DNA of 64,000 bases from Isoetes taiwanensis (taxonomy: Eukaryota > Streptophyta > Lycopodiopsida > Isoetales > Isoetaceae): positions 11,045,764 through 11,109,763 of the forward strand of contig JAJEKV010000044.1 in NCBI GenBank assembly GCA_021234155.1. Direction: 5' to 3'. The translations under genes were made by a program, and so were the position numbers. Shown here piece by piece: positions 22,228 through 32,690 of the stretch (position 1 is its first letter; each line of letters starts with the position of its first letter). A model generated the notes under the pieces. That model did no database searches, was not told the origin of the DNA, and saw only the letters and a program-made list of their open reading frames with translations.

Positions 22228-22815
22228 TCAGCCATTCCACGTCATATTTCCGCCCCTTTTTTCCCGTCAGATTTGCTTGGAATATTCTCCCGGAATAAGG
22301 GGAATCGCATATCTATGGCGCCATATGTATTTAATTCTCTTGTTGTCAGACAGATTGACGCAACACGTGGCGCTTCTAAAAAGCCACTTGCATTATAGCA
22401 TACCGGCAACTCATGACGGTGTCTCTTGGTTTGTCAGATACCAATCATGCGCATCACCGATTCTTGTCTTGCCCTATTTTCATTTAGAGTCCATTCCCGC
22501 CTTCTACATTTCAAAATTTGAATGTGTAGGTTGAAGCTTTGTATTAGACTTTCGTTTCGAGGCGCTGCGATTGCGCCTTAAAAGTTCGTAACCGGGATCT
22601 TTACTTCATCCCAATACAGGCTTCCCGCCCCCCTACAATTCGAATTTTGAATTTGCTTTTGTATAAAAGCATGGATTGTAGGAGAATGGACTTTTCCATA
22701 TGCACGTTGCAAATTTCAAAAACGAGGTTAGTACGGACTGAGCCTCAAACGAAGCGAATTGTGCTGGGGCATACAAATTGTACACATTCATTTCAAGGCC
22801 GCGGCGATCCATGCG
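22228..22815 (+). repeat. Promoter-bearing repeat, copy 2
   Basis: This is the partner of 20,313-20,853. It carries the same TATA box (TGTATAAAAGCATGG at about 22,661) and the shared downstream block GGAGAATGGACTTTTCxATATGCAC. Sequence that follows copy 1 (a TTGTTGTCAAATTAAA block at 20,880) precedes copy 2 at about 22,150. The two copies are therefore rotated relative to each other, as expected of fragments from a tandemly repeated parent. Confidence 0.75.
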
Positions 22816-25440
22816 GTATGGAAGCTCCAAATGATGTGTGGATAAGGATCCAACCGACTCGTGAATATGCTCCGGGTCTTCAATCGCAAAAAAGAGGTCT
22901 AAAAATAAGAACTTAGACCTCGACATGTTGCGCCTTGCGTGCTCAAAAAGTGTCGACATCCGGGCGGATGGCGTTTATATCCATTGATCCGTTAAGTGGC
23001 GTGAAACCGCCATTTCGGACGTTTCAAGTTTAGTCCGATTTTGTGGTGACGGTAACTCTGGCCTCTTGGGATATTGTGAGAGATTGAGAGAGGATGAAGG
23101 CATTCGGAATCGAATATAGTTCCTTGAGATGAACTGCTTCCGATTGTCACAAGAGAATTATAACTTAAACCAGCAGCTCTTTTTTCTCTCGCTTCATTAC
23201 TCCACTGTGATGAAGGAAAGGAATGACGGCTTGGGGAGGGAAACTTCTTTTGAGATAAAGTGGAGAAGTCCAAATTGGTGATAGGGCAGCTGCAAGAAAA
23301 GATCCAAGAGCTCGAAAAGAGCAAACTTTGGGCTTCAATGTAGGTTAAAGAATTTGAAGAAAACACCCCTTGGCTTAAGTAGAAAGGAAGAAGCATTATC
23401 GAATCGATAGAGGAACCAAGTTTGGATCAGGTGCATTCAGACGTAGTGGTCACGCCACAAGGTCCGTTTTACAACACTAGCAAAGGCCGCTTAAGATCCG
23501 GGGAAACTAGAAGCAATCTTGGTTACGTGAGTGAAGAACCTAGCGATTTAACAGGGGGAGATAGTGGACATGATTTGTCAGCCCTACAACTCTCCTCTCA
23601 AGAAGATGGTATTGGAAATGGTACTAGGGAGATCTACAAGAAGTTAGAAGTTTACGATGTATTGTTTGTGATGATGTAGGCATCGGTGAGGCTTGGTTAC
23701 CGTTCTCTATTCAAGCCATTCCACTAAGCGTTGAAAAGAATGGGCACAAAAAAAAAGTATTCGCTCCACGCCCACAAATTGTCGAGAATACAAGGGTTAC
23801 TAGGACAAAGATGGTGTATGCCATATTAGGAGAGATGCACCACGTTGAATGTGTTGGTCCCGCCATAGCCATAAAAGATAAGAATGGCAAGGATTGTTGT
23901 GATATAGTTGGAATGAATGAACGCAATAATCTTTGGGTTGACCTCGGTTACTCTCTTACAATTCCTTGTCAAATATTATGACTTAATGATTGCGTAAACT
24001 AATGGTGAGATTGAAGTTTGCATAAAATTGGATGAAATGGAACCCACCAAGTTTGAGAAGTATGAGAGGGTATCCGTTGTCATCATGAATAGAGCAATTG
24101 AGAATGCAATTGCACATGCTAAATCAAAGAGCAACAAGAATAACAAAAAGATGTAGAGGTGACGGGACGAGGAGAAGAAGGCATGAAAAATGGTTCTCAT
24201 GTCAATCAAGATGACACCCGGTGGTTAGGTCTCTTTAAAGTTCGAAAAAGAAACCCACGAGGTTTTGAAATGGGTGTTCAATCAAACCGACATCCCGAGT
24301 CTAATATCTAGATTCGAGGGAGGGGAAAATTGCAAGTAGATCACTATGGATCTTACAAAGTAATTTTTCACTAAGGCCCCGATTTAAAAATTGAGAAAGC
24401 AATGTACAACATAAGTGGAGGAGGACAAGGAACATGCAAAAGTTGTTCATGACCGCAATCATGCAAGGAAGTCAAGTACTAGGAAGACTTTTTCAACCTT
24501 GTCCCTTAACCAAGCAAATGCTCCTAATAGAGGAGAAGAAGATCCCAAGTTCCATGGCATTTTTCCCCATTCCATTAGAGAGGGTTCATATCCGCACTTT
24601 GCACGGCTTTGTGAGAATCATCGACAAGATGATATTTTTTTGAGTCGCAGATTCGTGTGGAACATTTCGCACAAGAAGAGAAGAGAGGAAGGAATTCGTA
24701 GAGTTGAACATGTTCTATCGTATGTGTTTGCATGGTGGCAATGTAAGATTAGAGCTCGATGAGAAACGGGCAGAAGAACAAGTGTGCCTCGAAGGTGTCA
24801 ATTGAGGGATGAAAGCTCGACGCTTCATAAAGAATCATAGAGAGGCTCGAACGGAAACCGATGGGAGAAAAGGTCTATGAATTTGGAAAATTGCTGGTTG
24901 ATGCGGAGCGGGACCGCACAGATGGCGCTCGATTCGGCATTGAGGAAAAAAAAGCATGGGATGCATTGTCCGAATTGTTCCCATACATTCGAGGAGAATG
25001 GACCTCACAAGAGAAGATGCAGAAATGTTCGTGTTTAATAACAAATTTATTAAAGCTTTCATAGACGCATGGGGAGAGAGTGAAGTCACGACTACTTGCA
25101 CATCTTTTGGGCTCATGCACCTTGGTTTTTAGGAAGTATGGAAGCCTAGCAAAGGTGGAGTGCACAAGGCATGGAGAAGTTGCATAAACAAGCTAAAATA
25201 GCCTTTCATCGTAACACTCAAAGAGGGGTGGAAATGTGGGAACCAACCCTCTAAGACAGATGACGAGTGGTTTTATAGAAGGGCGATATGGCTAAACATT
25301 TACAAGAAGGTCGCTTTAAGGAGCAACCTGTAAGTCGTAAACACCATTGGCATAATGCTGAAGAGAAAACGGAAAGTTGCTTGGCAAAATTTAGGGCCCC
25401 ACTAGCATCGCAACAAAGGGAGATCTAAGAGACAAAGAAT
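22816..25440 (+). pseudogene. Degenerate transposon-type gene (YGSLAK...QGMEKLHKQ family)
   Basis: Plus-strand coding traces in shifting frames run through this stretch. The clearest part is at about 25,083-25,245. A frame reading YLHIFWAHAPWFFRKYGSLA is followed after a one-base shift by WSAQGMEKLHKQAKIAFHRN. The pattern YGSLAxxSxQGxEKxxxxxxxxFxRxT is one I recall from C-terminal regions of uncharacterised transposon proteins; that is memory, not a search. Further upstream, NLGYVSEEPSDLTGGDSGHD (about 23,515-23,575) and acidic/basic helical traces look coding. There are many stops and no intact frame. The promoter-bearing repeat copy 2 sits immediately upstream and may belong to the same element. 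Confidence 0.45.
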
Positions 25441-25470
25441 CGGTAAAGTATACTTGTAATGTGTAGCATG

Positions 25471-25608
25471 TTCACACGACGCGAAGTACTTGCCTCCAAC
25501 CTTGTTTGCACAACTGTAGCTTCGCGTCGTGTGATCTTATTTGTATCATACGGCGCGAACAGTGGAGTTCGCTATTGCTTGCATTTATGTGGCTTCGCGT
25601 CGTGTGAA
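25471..25608. repeat. Two adjacent 64-base hairpin modules (TCACACGACGCGAAG arms)
   Basis: TTCACACGACGCGAAG at 25,471 is matched by CTTCGCGTCGTGTGA at 25,520-25,534, an exact 15-base inverted repeat spanning 64 bases. A second pair lies at 25,546-25,559 (TCATACGGCGCGAA, degraded) and 25,593-25,608 (CTTCGCGTCGTGTGAA). Similar modules recur through the array at 39-61 kb. Confidence 0.8.
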
Positions 25609-25639
25609 GCTTTACAAGATAATAATAAAAAAAGGGTTA

Positions 25640-25851
25640 CTTTTGATTAAAGTTGTGAAAGATGTTACATTGAAAAACAAAATACAACGACTCATTGTTG
25701 CTCCGGTCAGCTCTTCTTCATTATCTTCATCATCATCATCAGCCCCGCCCTCGCTCTTCGCTCTTCATCTCTTTCCCTCAAGCGCAGCAATCACCCTATC
25801 CAAACGTTCCTCCAACCGTCCACCATCTCTTTGTACATGTCCCGCCCCCGC
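25640..25851 (-). pseudogene. C-terminal part of a coiled-coil unit, cut by the LTR retrotransposon
   Basis: On the minus strand the flank of LTR1 reads GGRLEERLDRVIAALEGKR, then an acidic tail (ADDDDEDNEEE), over about 200 bases. The sequence on the other side of the retrotransposon (38,961-39,450, minus) also encodes a coiled-coil protein (AEKNTLLLLG just at the border). I infer that both pieces belong to one minus-strand gene split by insertion of the 13.1 kb element. The candidate 5-base target duplication is imperfect (CCCGC left, CCGGC right). Confidence 0.45.
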
Positions 25852-27404
25852 TGCAGGACGCTCCAAAGACAAAGATACGCCCCGTGACGTACATTGTACC
25901 GCCACGTCACGCGTACACGCCACCCCGATTGACGTGTACGCCAACGGATAGCCAGGTAAGTAGCCCTAGGGGGCAACTTGCTAGGAGTGTTCATATATTA
26001 TTAATGTGCACATGTGCACATTAATGAGGGCACACCTTCCATGTTGGCATATTTTGCCACCTAGCCACTAAAGGCAAGTGGGGCCTTTCCAATTATCCCA
26101 CATGCCAAATTGGGGTGGAAACCCTAGCCTAAACCCCATGTCTATTTAGGGTAGGAAAACCCTAGCTTGCTAGTTTTTCGGCCCTTAGGGTTTTAGAGCT
26201 CAGTTTTGGCTGCCCCAGAGCCAAAACCGCCTCCCCGACGCGCCCATGCTTAATTGCGCCCATCGATTTCCTCTGAATCGATCATTTCAGCCAGGATGGT
26301 TGAACTCAGTCGAGGAGCCACTCAGGATCAGATTTGGTCAATTTAATAGCTTAAACCGCCTTCTAGTCATAGAATCAAAGAGGGTTTAGACTATTAAATT
26401 GCCCATAGTAGTTATCTAGATCTTAGATCTCGGACACTAACTAAAGAACCTAACTCTATGATTGGATCTAGTTCTTTAGTTCTTCCGTGATATATTTGGA
26501 TGATGTATTTCTCGGAACTCCTTGTATTGGGAAGGGGGTAGAGGCCCCTAAAGCTTGTAGTTGATGCTCCTAGAGTAGCCTCTCTAGCACATAAGAGATT
26601 CGCCTGTACAAGAGCCACACCGGTTGTGGGTGAAGGGGCCAGACCGGCAAAAAGGAGGTTCATGTCCCGACTCTTGAACCATCCCCTGGTGTGTAAAGCC
26701 TACCGGGATCATTGTGACTAGGTCTAATGGCTTACCACCGAAAGTGCGGGGTGGTAAGGCATGGGCTCACACCCGTGAAGTGGTGTACACTTTCCGTTGG
26801 GTTCGAATCACGGCAAAGGGCCCTCTAGTCACCTTGAGTTAGCATGTAGATCTCGGGAGGGAGTGATCCCTACCGCCCCCCATCGAACCGGGAGGATGAG
26901 ACCCGGGAATAGCCCCTTCGCTATGCATCCCGGCGAGACGGGGCCAGTCCCAACACTTTTCAGCCTACTCGCAAAGTGTGGGGGGAGGGGCGGATGGAGT
27001 GGACAACCCTATGCCATGTTCTTATGCCAGCCAAATCCATTGCCATGAATTCATGCTAACGAACTCGGAGACCCAAGCCGTCGGGTCATCCTTTGAGTCC
27101 GAGCCTTGGGTAGGATCCCCTATGTGATGTGCCGATCTTTGTCTATGCAGATATGAGGGGACCATCCTTCGAGATGGTCACAGGATGTTGATGTATGTGC
27201 TCTCGACATGTATGTTTACGCTTCCGCAGCCTAGGTAGGCCCCGAGGGAGACGGGGTAGAATGACACCTTCACTCTCCCCACCGGAGACTCGTTACAGGT
27301 GCAAAGTGATATGTGGAGGGCCCCGTATCAACATGGAGCTGGTGCGGGGAAGAACTCGTTTGTATACCGGTGAGTGCACCGATCATACCAGTAGGGGACG
27401 CCAC
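25852..27404 (+). repeat. 5' LTR of the gypsy element (LTR1)
   Basis: It begins TGCAGGACGCTCC (LTR2 has TGTGACGTTCC, LTR3 TGTGACGCTTCC) and ends at GACGCCAC(G), just before the PBS. It carries a perfect 26-base palindrome centred on CATG at 26,000-26,025 and a cluster of telobox-like motifs (AAACCCTAG forward, TTAGGGTTTTAG reverse) at about 26,117-26,200. It aligns along its whole length with LTR2 and LTR3, with differences mainly at CG-rich positions. Confidence 0.85.
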
Positions 27405-27406
27405 GT

Positions 27407-27420
27407 TGGTATCATGAGCA
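27407..27420 (+). other. Primer-binding site, initiator tRNA-Met type
   Basis: TGGTATCATGAGC starts 2-3 bases after the LTR. It equals the plant tRNA-iMet PBS TGGTATCAGAGC with one extra T. Confidence 0.75.
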
Positions 27421-27608
27421 ATGTTCTTGGAGACCAAGAGCAAAGCAATCGACCATGTTCCCAAAGAGTACTAACTTGATAGGATCCTCAAGCCTCTAAA
27501 AGTGGGAAAATTTTTCTCACCTTTGTAGTTATGCTAAGCTAGTAACAATTAAGTGAATTGGAATTTAACAAGATTAAAAAGAACGAGCCAAAATTTTCCA
27601 GTGAGGTG

Positions 27609-27860
27609 GTCTCACAGACCGCTACCGTCATAAAACTAACTTTTTGTTTTGAAGCGAGGCAAGCTATGAGACATCGAGCCAAGAACACCAAAACATGATG
27701 AATTTGAGATAAATAATGTGGTAAGGCTAATTCTAAGGTAGGAATTAGTTAGAATAGCATGTTTTAATTACCTAAAACCCTAGAATGTATGTGAGATCTC
27801 ACCGCTACCGGTCGCAAAAACTAAACATTAGTATTGGAACGAGGCTAAGTCGTGGAGACC
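27609..27860. repeat. Two hairpin modules upstream of the H3-like unit (GTCTCAC arms)
   Basis: GTCTCA at 27,609 pairs with TGAGAC at 27,667-27,672, spanning 64 bases. ATCTCAC at 27,796 pairs with GTGGAGAC ending at 27,859, also 64 bases. Both share an internal GCTACCG(G)TC and a GAAGCGAGGC or GAACGAGGC segment before the right arm. A second pair of the same type lies at 29,489-29,756. Confidence 0.7.
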
Positions 27861-27962
27861 AATGGGTAGAAAAAGTCTGAAATAAGTATAAGTTTTAGAT
27901 AAATTGGTGCCTTAGCATGTTAAACAGAAAGCAACTTGAGTTTTGACCTAAAATTCCCCAAG

Positions 27963-27972
27963 CTATAAATAG
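27963..27972 (+). promoter_or_regulatory. TATA box of the H3-like unit
   Basis: CTATAAATAG lies about 110 bases upstream of the ATG at 28,079, after the two hairpin modules. The same order (hairpins, CTATAAATAG, ATG) is seen at 29,489-30,064. Confidence 0.6.
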
Positions 27973-28078
27973 ATATAGAACCCCTCATTTTTTTTTTCGG
28001 CCCAAGCCCTAGAAACCGCTTCTCCCCAATTTAGGGCGATCTTTTCTACGCTTTTATCCATTGACGATCCAGTAAAAC

Positions 28079-29355
28079 ATGGCCCGAACCAAACAGATCA
28101 AGAAGGAAGCTGCCGCCCAGCGAAAAACCACCAGCCCACCGAGGCGTAGATCATTCGGAAGATGCTTCGTGGAGAGGCTCGAAGAGGGGGTCGCTCGGGC
28201 CGGACGAAGAGGAAGACACCTCCGATTTGATCGATGTCTTCAACCGCCAGGTGGAGGAGGACGAGGCCACATCACCCAACTCCATGGACTAAGAGACGAG
28301 GGAGGTGTAACTAAGAAATAGAGCCGGAGATCCAAAGAATAGAACAAGCAGACTCATTGAGGACGCGACTCCACGGAAATCCTCGAAAGCAGATGAGCAG
28401 GTGACAGGTGGGAGCCACGGAGGTAGCAGATCTTAGAAGGTTCATCGTGAAGTACGAAGGCGGCAGTAAGAGAAGGGAAGACAAAAAGAGGAAAAGGAAG
28501 GAGGAGGAACAAAAGGTAGCAGAAGAAAAAGAAGAAAGCTTAAAGGGAAGTTCGTGGTCGGGCGTAAGGGAGAACAAAGGACCTGGCCGCCAAGGAAGAG
28601 GTCAACCCCAACATTATTATCAAGGAGCCGCAACCTGACGAACCCCCAAACCTTCCGACGACTCTTCCGATGAAGACTTCAACCCTAACGCCGCAGGTGG
28701 AAGCTCTTCCAAGCACCCAGCGACGAAAGCGTGAAGTACCCGAAAGCAGCCGGCAGACCGAGCAACCCCACCAAGACCAAAGCGTAAGCCCCCCGAATAC
28801 CCGCATGGGATAGAAGGAAGAACCACGACCGCCCGGAAGCCTACGCCACCGGCATTGTGGTGAAGATTTATGAGAGGAAGATGAGAGAGCACGAGGCCTA
28901 CATGAAGAAATGGGAGGCCTATAACAAATATTATGAAGAAAAACAGGGTTAAGTTCATCGAGGGAGGGCGCAACCAACGGCAAAGAAACCCTAAGGCCGC
29001 CACCACCGGCCCAAGGTTCCCAAGCCGCCACCCGTGAAGAAAGCGGATAGGAAGGAGGTGGAGAGAAGGCGCTAAGGGAGATTAGACACTTCCAACAGCA
29101 GCTCGGGCCTCCTAATCCCCCGTGCCCCTTCGCCTCCGGTTGGTGCGTGAAGTTATGTGCCTATAGAACAGACTTTAGAGTCACGTGACGAGGCGCCGCT
29201 GGCAATGCAAGAGGCGGTTGAGGCAAAGATAGTGCAACATTTTGAAGATTCAACAGCCTGCACTATCCACGCCAAGCGGGGTAACCTTAATGCGACAAGA
29301 CATGAGTCTTTATGACCGCATTAAGGGAGAACGCCTTAGAAACTTTTTGTTGTAA
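28079..29355 (+). pseudogene. Histone H3-like (CENH3-like?) gene with a very long N-terminal tail, frame-broken
   Basis: The frame starts in a strong context with MARTKQIKKEAAAQRKTTSP, sharing the H3 tail start ARTKQ. About 330 codons of charged, Lys/Arg/Glu-rich tail follow in several frames. The core begins at 29,069 with ALREIRHFQQ (H3 alpha-N: ALREIRxYQK). Next come RLVREVMC (alpha-1), YRTDFRVT (loop 1), AMQEAVEA (alpha-2), HFEDSTACTIHAKR and VTLMRQDM...IKGER (alpha-3 and C-terminus), ending at 29,355. Canonical H3 has 136 residues; this would be over 400. Several one-base shifts interrupt it. A divergent tail after MARTK and the ALxEIRHFQ start are typical of plant CENH3, whereas the TDFR loop is more like ordinary H3. 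It lies between the PBS and gag of a retrotransposon, so capture by the element is the simplest reading. Confidence 0.72.
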
Positions 29356-29488
29356 ATAATTAAAAATTTTGTAATATAGAGCAATTTTGTGTACCTTGAT
29401 GACATAAACTTGAGTAATTAGAGCAAATTAATAAGTTTTAGCTTTTATTTCAAGTGAAATAGGACATTTGGGAGCCGAGAGACATGAT

Positions 29489-29756
29489 GTCTCACGCTAC
29501 CGTCATAGAAAAAAAAAGTTAGGATTGAAGCGGAGGCTTAAGCCGTGAGACCTCACCAAACTTGACCAAAACAGCTCCAAATTGACCAAATAAGGGGTCG
29601 ATTGATTCGCTTAATTTGGTGAGCCCATCACCCTTACACCATTAGTTTACCCAAATTGGACACCTTTAATCTAAATGGGACTGATGTTCACGGCTCGCGC
29701 CTGGCGTCAGAAAACAAAAGTTAGGATTGAAGCGGGTAGGCGCTAAGTCGTGAGAC
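29489..29756. repeat. Second pair of GTCTCAC-arm hairpin modules
   Basis: GTCTCACG at 29,489 pairs with CGTGAGAC at 29,544-29,551 (63 bases, exact 8-base arms). GTTCACGGCTCGCG at 29,686 pairs with a right arm ending CGTGAGAC at 29,756 (71 bases). Both loops contain AAAGTTAGGATTGAAGCG. Confidence 0.75.
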
Positions 29757-30063
29757 CTCTTACCATTCTTCACCGGGACTTGTCAAAGTCACCTTCAACC
29801 TACCGCATAGCATCTTTTAGGTAACCTAGCCTTGTTCAAGCATCTCCTATAGTCCTCAAACTCCTATTTTGACCTCGAGATAAGTTAGAATTACCCAATC
29901 CTAGGAAATTTCCAAGTCATCCAAAATTAGGGTTTCCCCTTTTCTATAAATAGACCCGCCACTTCTCACATAGCACCCTACAAATCGCCTCCTGCCCTTC
30001 TAGCCGATTTCCTAACTCCCCGAGGCGCTTGCAACCATTTGTTACCTTCTTCGCAATTAATCA

Positions 30064-31720
30064 ATGGCAACTTCTGATTTCCGGAGATGGTACAGCCCCA
30101 TGCCGAGGTCGACGCCCACCAAATCTTCCAGATTTTCAGAAGGAGGTAGACGCCCAAGCAACCTTGCACGCCCCGCCTTTATAGTAGAGTCTTGACTGAA
30201 GTTCCAAGCTAGGGTAGAACCAGCGCTAGTGCAACTCCCCTCCTTGTATAGGATATTTTGTTCCTAGACAGCCCCTGCAGGGTAAAGATTAGATCTATGT
30301 CCCTAACATCGCCAAATACTCACAAACAAAGCGCACCGCACACTGGAGCCAATGGTCCTAACGGTCATCGGGACCAAGTACTTCTTCAACACCGCCTCGC
30401 AATCTTTCTCACCCACCGTGTCGGAGAACATTGTGGGGGAAACCTCTATTCCCCCATGGACGTGGGATCCATTAGCCGTAGAAAAATAAGAACGGGCCCT
30501 CACACAAAGATGAACAGGAGCAGGAAGGGAAGGAAGAAGACTCCTGGATGAACAGAATCAGAGGAGGAGGAAGACGATGTTGAGCTCGACCCGCCAGAGG
30601 AGCAATGACAAAGCAGAGCGGGAGTGGCAAGACTGAAGAAGCCGGCAGACTCTGAAGTCGCGCCACCCCTCAAGTTAGGCATCACAAGCCCGGGCTCCCA
30701 TTATCGTCAAGGTGAGGAGTTTCTACTCCCGAGCGACATTCAAAACCTCCCCGGAGAAAAGGTGGAAAGGGAGCACCCCACTGAAGAGTTGCCGCACCAA
30801 CTCCCAAGAATCGGACTTGGGCGACTTCATCGTCTCGAGGAGAGTCCGACTTTTCCTCCAAGTAAGGGAAGCCGACACTTACACGGGAGAGTTTACCTCC
30901 ACATCCAAGCCTACAAGCAACATCGCGCATCATGGAGGCGACAAGGCCGAGAACAAGCTACCGACGGAGGAAGAGTTCCTTGCTCCGTGAATGATGGGGA
31001 TCCGATTATGCGACTCAAACATCCTAACGGCAAGCTCGCCCGCTAACCTCCCCTGATAGACAGCGACTGACCTCGAGGGCTTCAAAGAACTGCCAAGGAC
31101 TACGGTGGAGCTCACCACGGTGGGAGGTTGATGATTTCGGAAGCGCATTACGAGCCGATACCGAGTGGTCGAGGACCCATCTCGCAACGATGTGTCATTA
31201 CGCTATTACCCGCCATTGCCGATGGATGGAAGAATAGCGGTTATCCAACCGCAAGTTCACCCCGTGAGGCGAGGAAGGAGTATCGCTGCTGATTGCACTC
31301 GGTGATTCGGCCGGCATGCACGGCTACCCCTTAACAATCGAAGTATGCAATCCCCGGGTGAAAAGAGCGGTAGCACTCGACGCCTTCGATTTCGCCATAC
31401 CTTACAAAGCGGCGGCAAGACCGCCGCTGATGCCAGCCTACACCTCCCAATCAGAATAGAAGATTTAGCAAGAGCATTACTGTGGTGGATCTCCGGCCAA
31501 ACTCTAGGAACTTGGGCCATCGGAAGTGGGAACAGCCCAAGTGAAAAAGTTCTTGGAGGATAATCCATCTTACCAAGATCAACGTAGTGATTAGCAAGAG
31601 TTGCAAGTTCTTGTATTAGTGTAATATAAAATATAAATATAACATTCTCTTGCACTATAAATGTTTTGTTGATACATTTTGTCCCCCTCAACCATGCCAA
31701 CAAACATAAATAATGCAAGA
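30064..31720 (+). pseudogene. Second TATA-ATG unit in the retrotransposon, unrecognised product
   Basis: A TATA box (CTATAAATAG at about 29,944) lies 120 bases before ATG 30,064, in the same layout as the H3-like unit. The frame starts MATSDFRRWYSPMPRSTPTK. Coding traces continue in shifting frames to about 31,580, for example VKRAVALDAFDFAIPYKAAA near 31,357-31,420. No histone-fold core and no other domain is recognised. It may be a second captured gene, or an upstream ORF of the element. AT-rich sequence at about 31,580-31,740 separates it from gag. Confidence 0.35.
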
Positions 31721-31757
31721 AAGCAAGGAAAACTAACCATGTAGATATGAACCACTT

Positions 31758-32690
31758 GTGTATGCAGCTAGAGGCCCCGAAAGGAGAGAACCATTAACCG
31801 CTGGAACTGGGGAACAGAGCCCGCCTGTGCCACGCCCGGAAGGAACCCGCTTGGAAGAGTTTGGACAAATGACTTTAAGAAGAAATATCGCAAATGAGGA
31901 CGGACCTCAACAGATAAAGGCCTTGCTAGCCGCACGCTGGTGAGCAGGTTCGGTGGGTAACGCCAACCGCCGCAAGCATCACCGGAGAACGTGTAGAGAC
32001 AGGAAGAGGAGCAAGAGAGGAAGGTCCCCAGCCTTGGACTCCTCCGACTCAAGCTCGATTCGACCGATTCGGGGGAAGAAGAAGAGCGTAACCAAGTCCG
32101 AAAGCGCATCTAAAAGGCAGAGGAACCACCGGAGGGGATTTTACAAAGGGACACAAGAACCTCCGACTACCGTAAGAAAGTAGACTCGTGATTGGGAAAT
32201 GTTTGGAAGGCCAGGGAAGCTCGAAAGCAATTCTCAAAGCAGAAGAAAAGTCGCATGGAGGCGTAGGTTTGGCTTTGACGAGATGAGCCGTAACACGGGC
32301 AATGCCTATGGTGGGCGAAGGATAAGGATAAAGGTGTGGTGGCAACAAATAACCCGAAGGGGAGCAAAGACGCATTTGGTGGAAGGGCTATGCCAAGGCT
32401 CATGGCTTGGCAGTGGATGCTTGCGTGTTCAAGAAGTTTGCTAAAGCCTTCGCCGCCACACGCTCCAAGAGAGCACAAGTCCAAAAGATGATGCAAAGAA
32501 GTTCTACAAAAGTTGCAAGGCAACAAGTCAGATTTAAATACACGAGGAATTTATGAGGCTAAGGTCAGATGTGCCAAAGTTAGGTGAGAAGCATGCGCTG
32601 GAAAGCTACATTGAAGGTCTGAATGAGGAGATCCGCGAAGTTTGTAAGGGCAATAAACCCTAGAACCCAAGATCGGAAGCGAGTCCAAGG
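31758..32690 (+). pseudogene. Retrotransposon gag, frame-broken
   Basis: Traces include a Ser/Lys/Arg-rich segment (about 32,035-32,180). Near 32,549-32,660 a helical segment reads FMRLRSDVPKLGEKHALESY followed by IEGLNEEIREVCKGNKP. That matches the YIxGLxxxIRxxV pattern at the end of gypsy Gag capsid domains. Frameshifts and stops (TAG after GNKP) prevent a continuous product. The upstream limit of gag is uncertain. Confidence 0.6.

Noticed and set aside
28079-28321. MARTKQ start as the N-terminus of gag, i.e. histone-tail mimicry by a capsid protein
   Set aside because: The same unit ends in an H3 core at 29,069-29,340, and the gag-like segment lies 3 kb further on. A captured H3-like gene explains the start better.
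29686-29756. Hammerhead ribozyme (CTGATG in the hairpin) as in retrozymes
   Set aside because: The required CTGATGA and CGAAA cores are not both present, and the sister modules lack CTGATG altogether.
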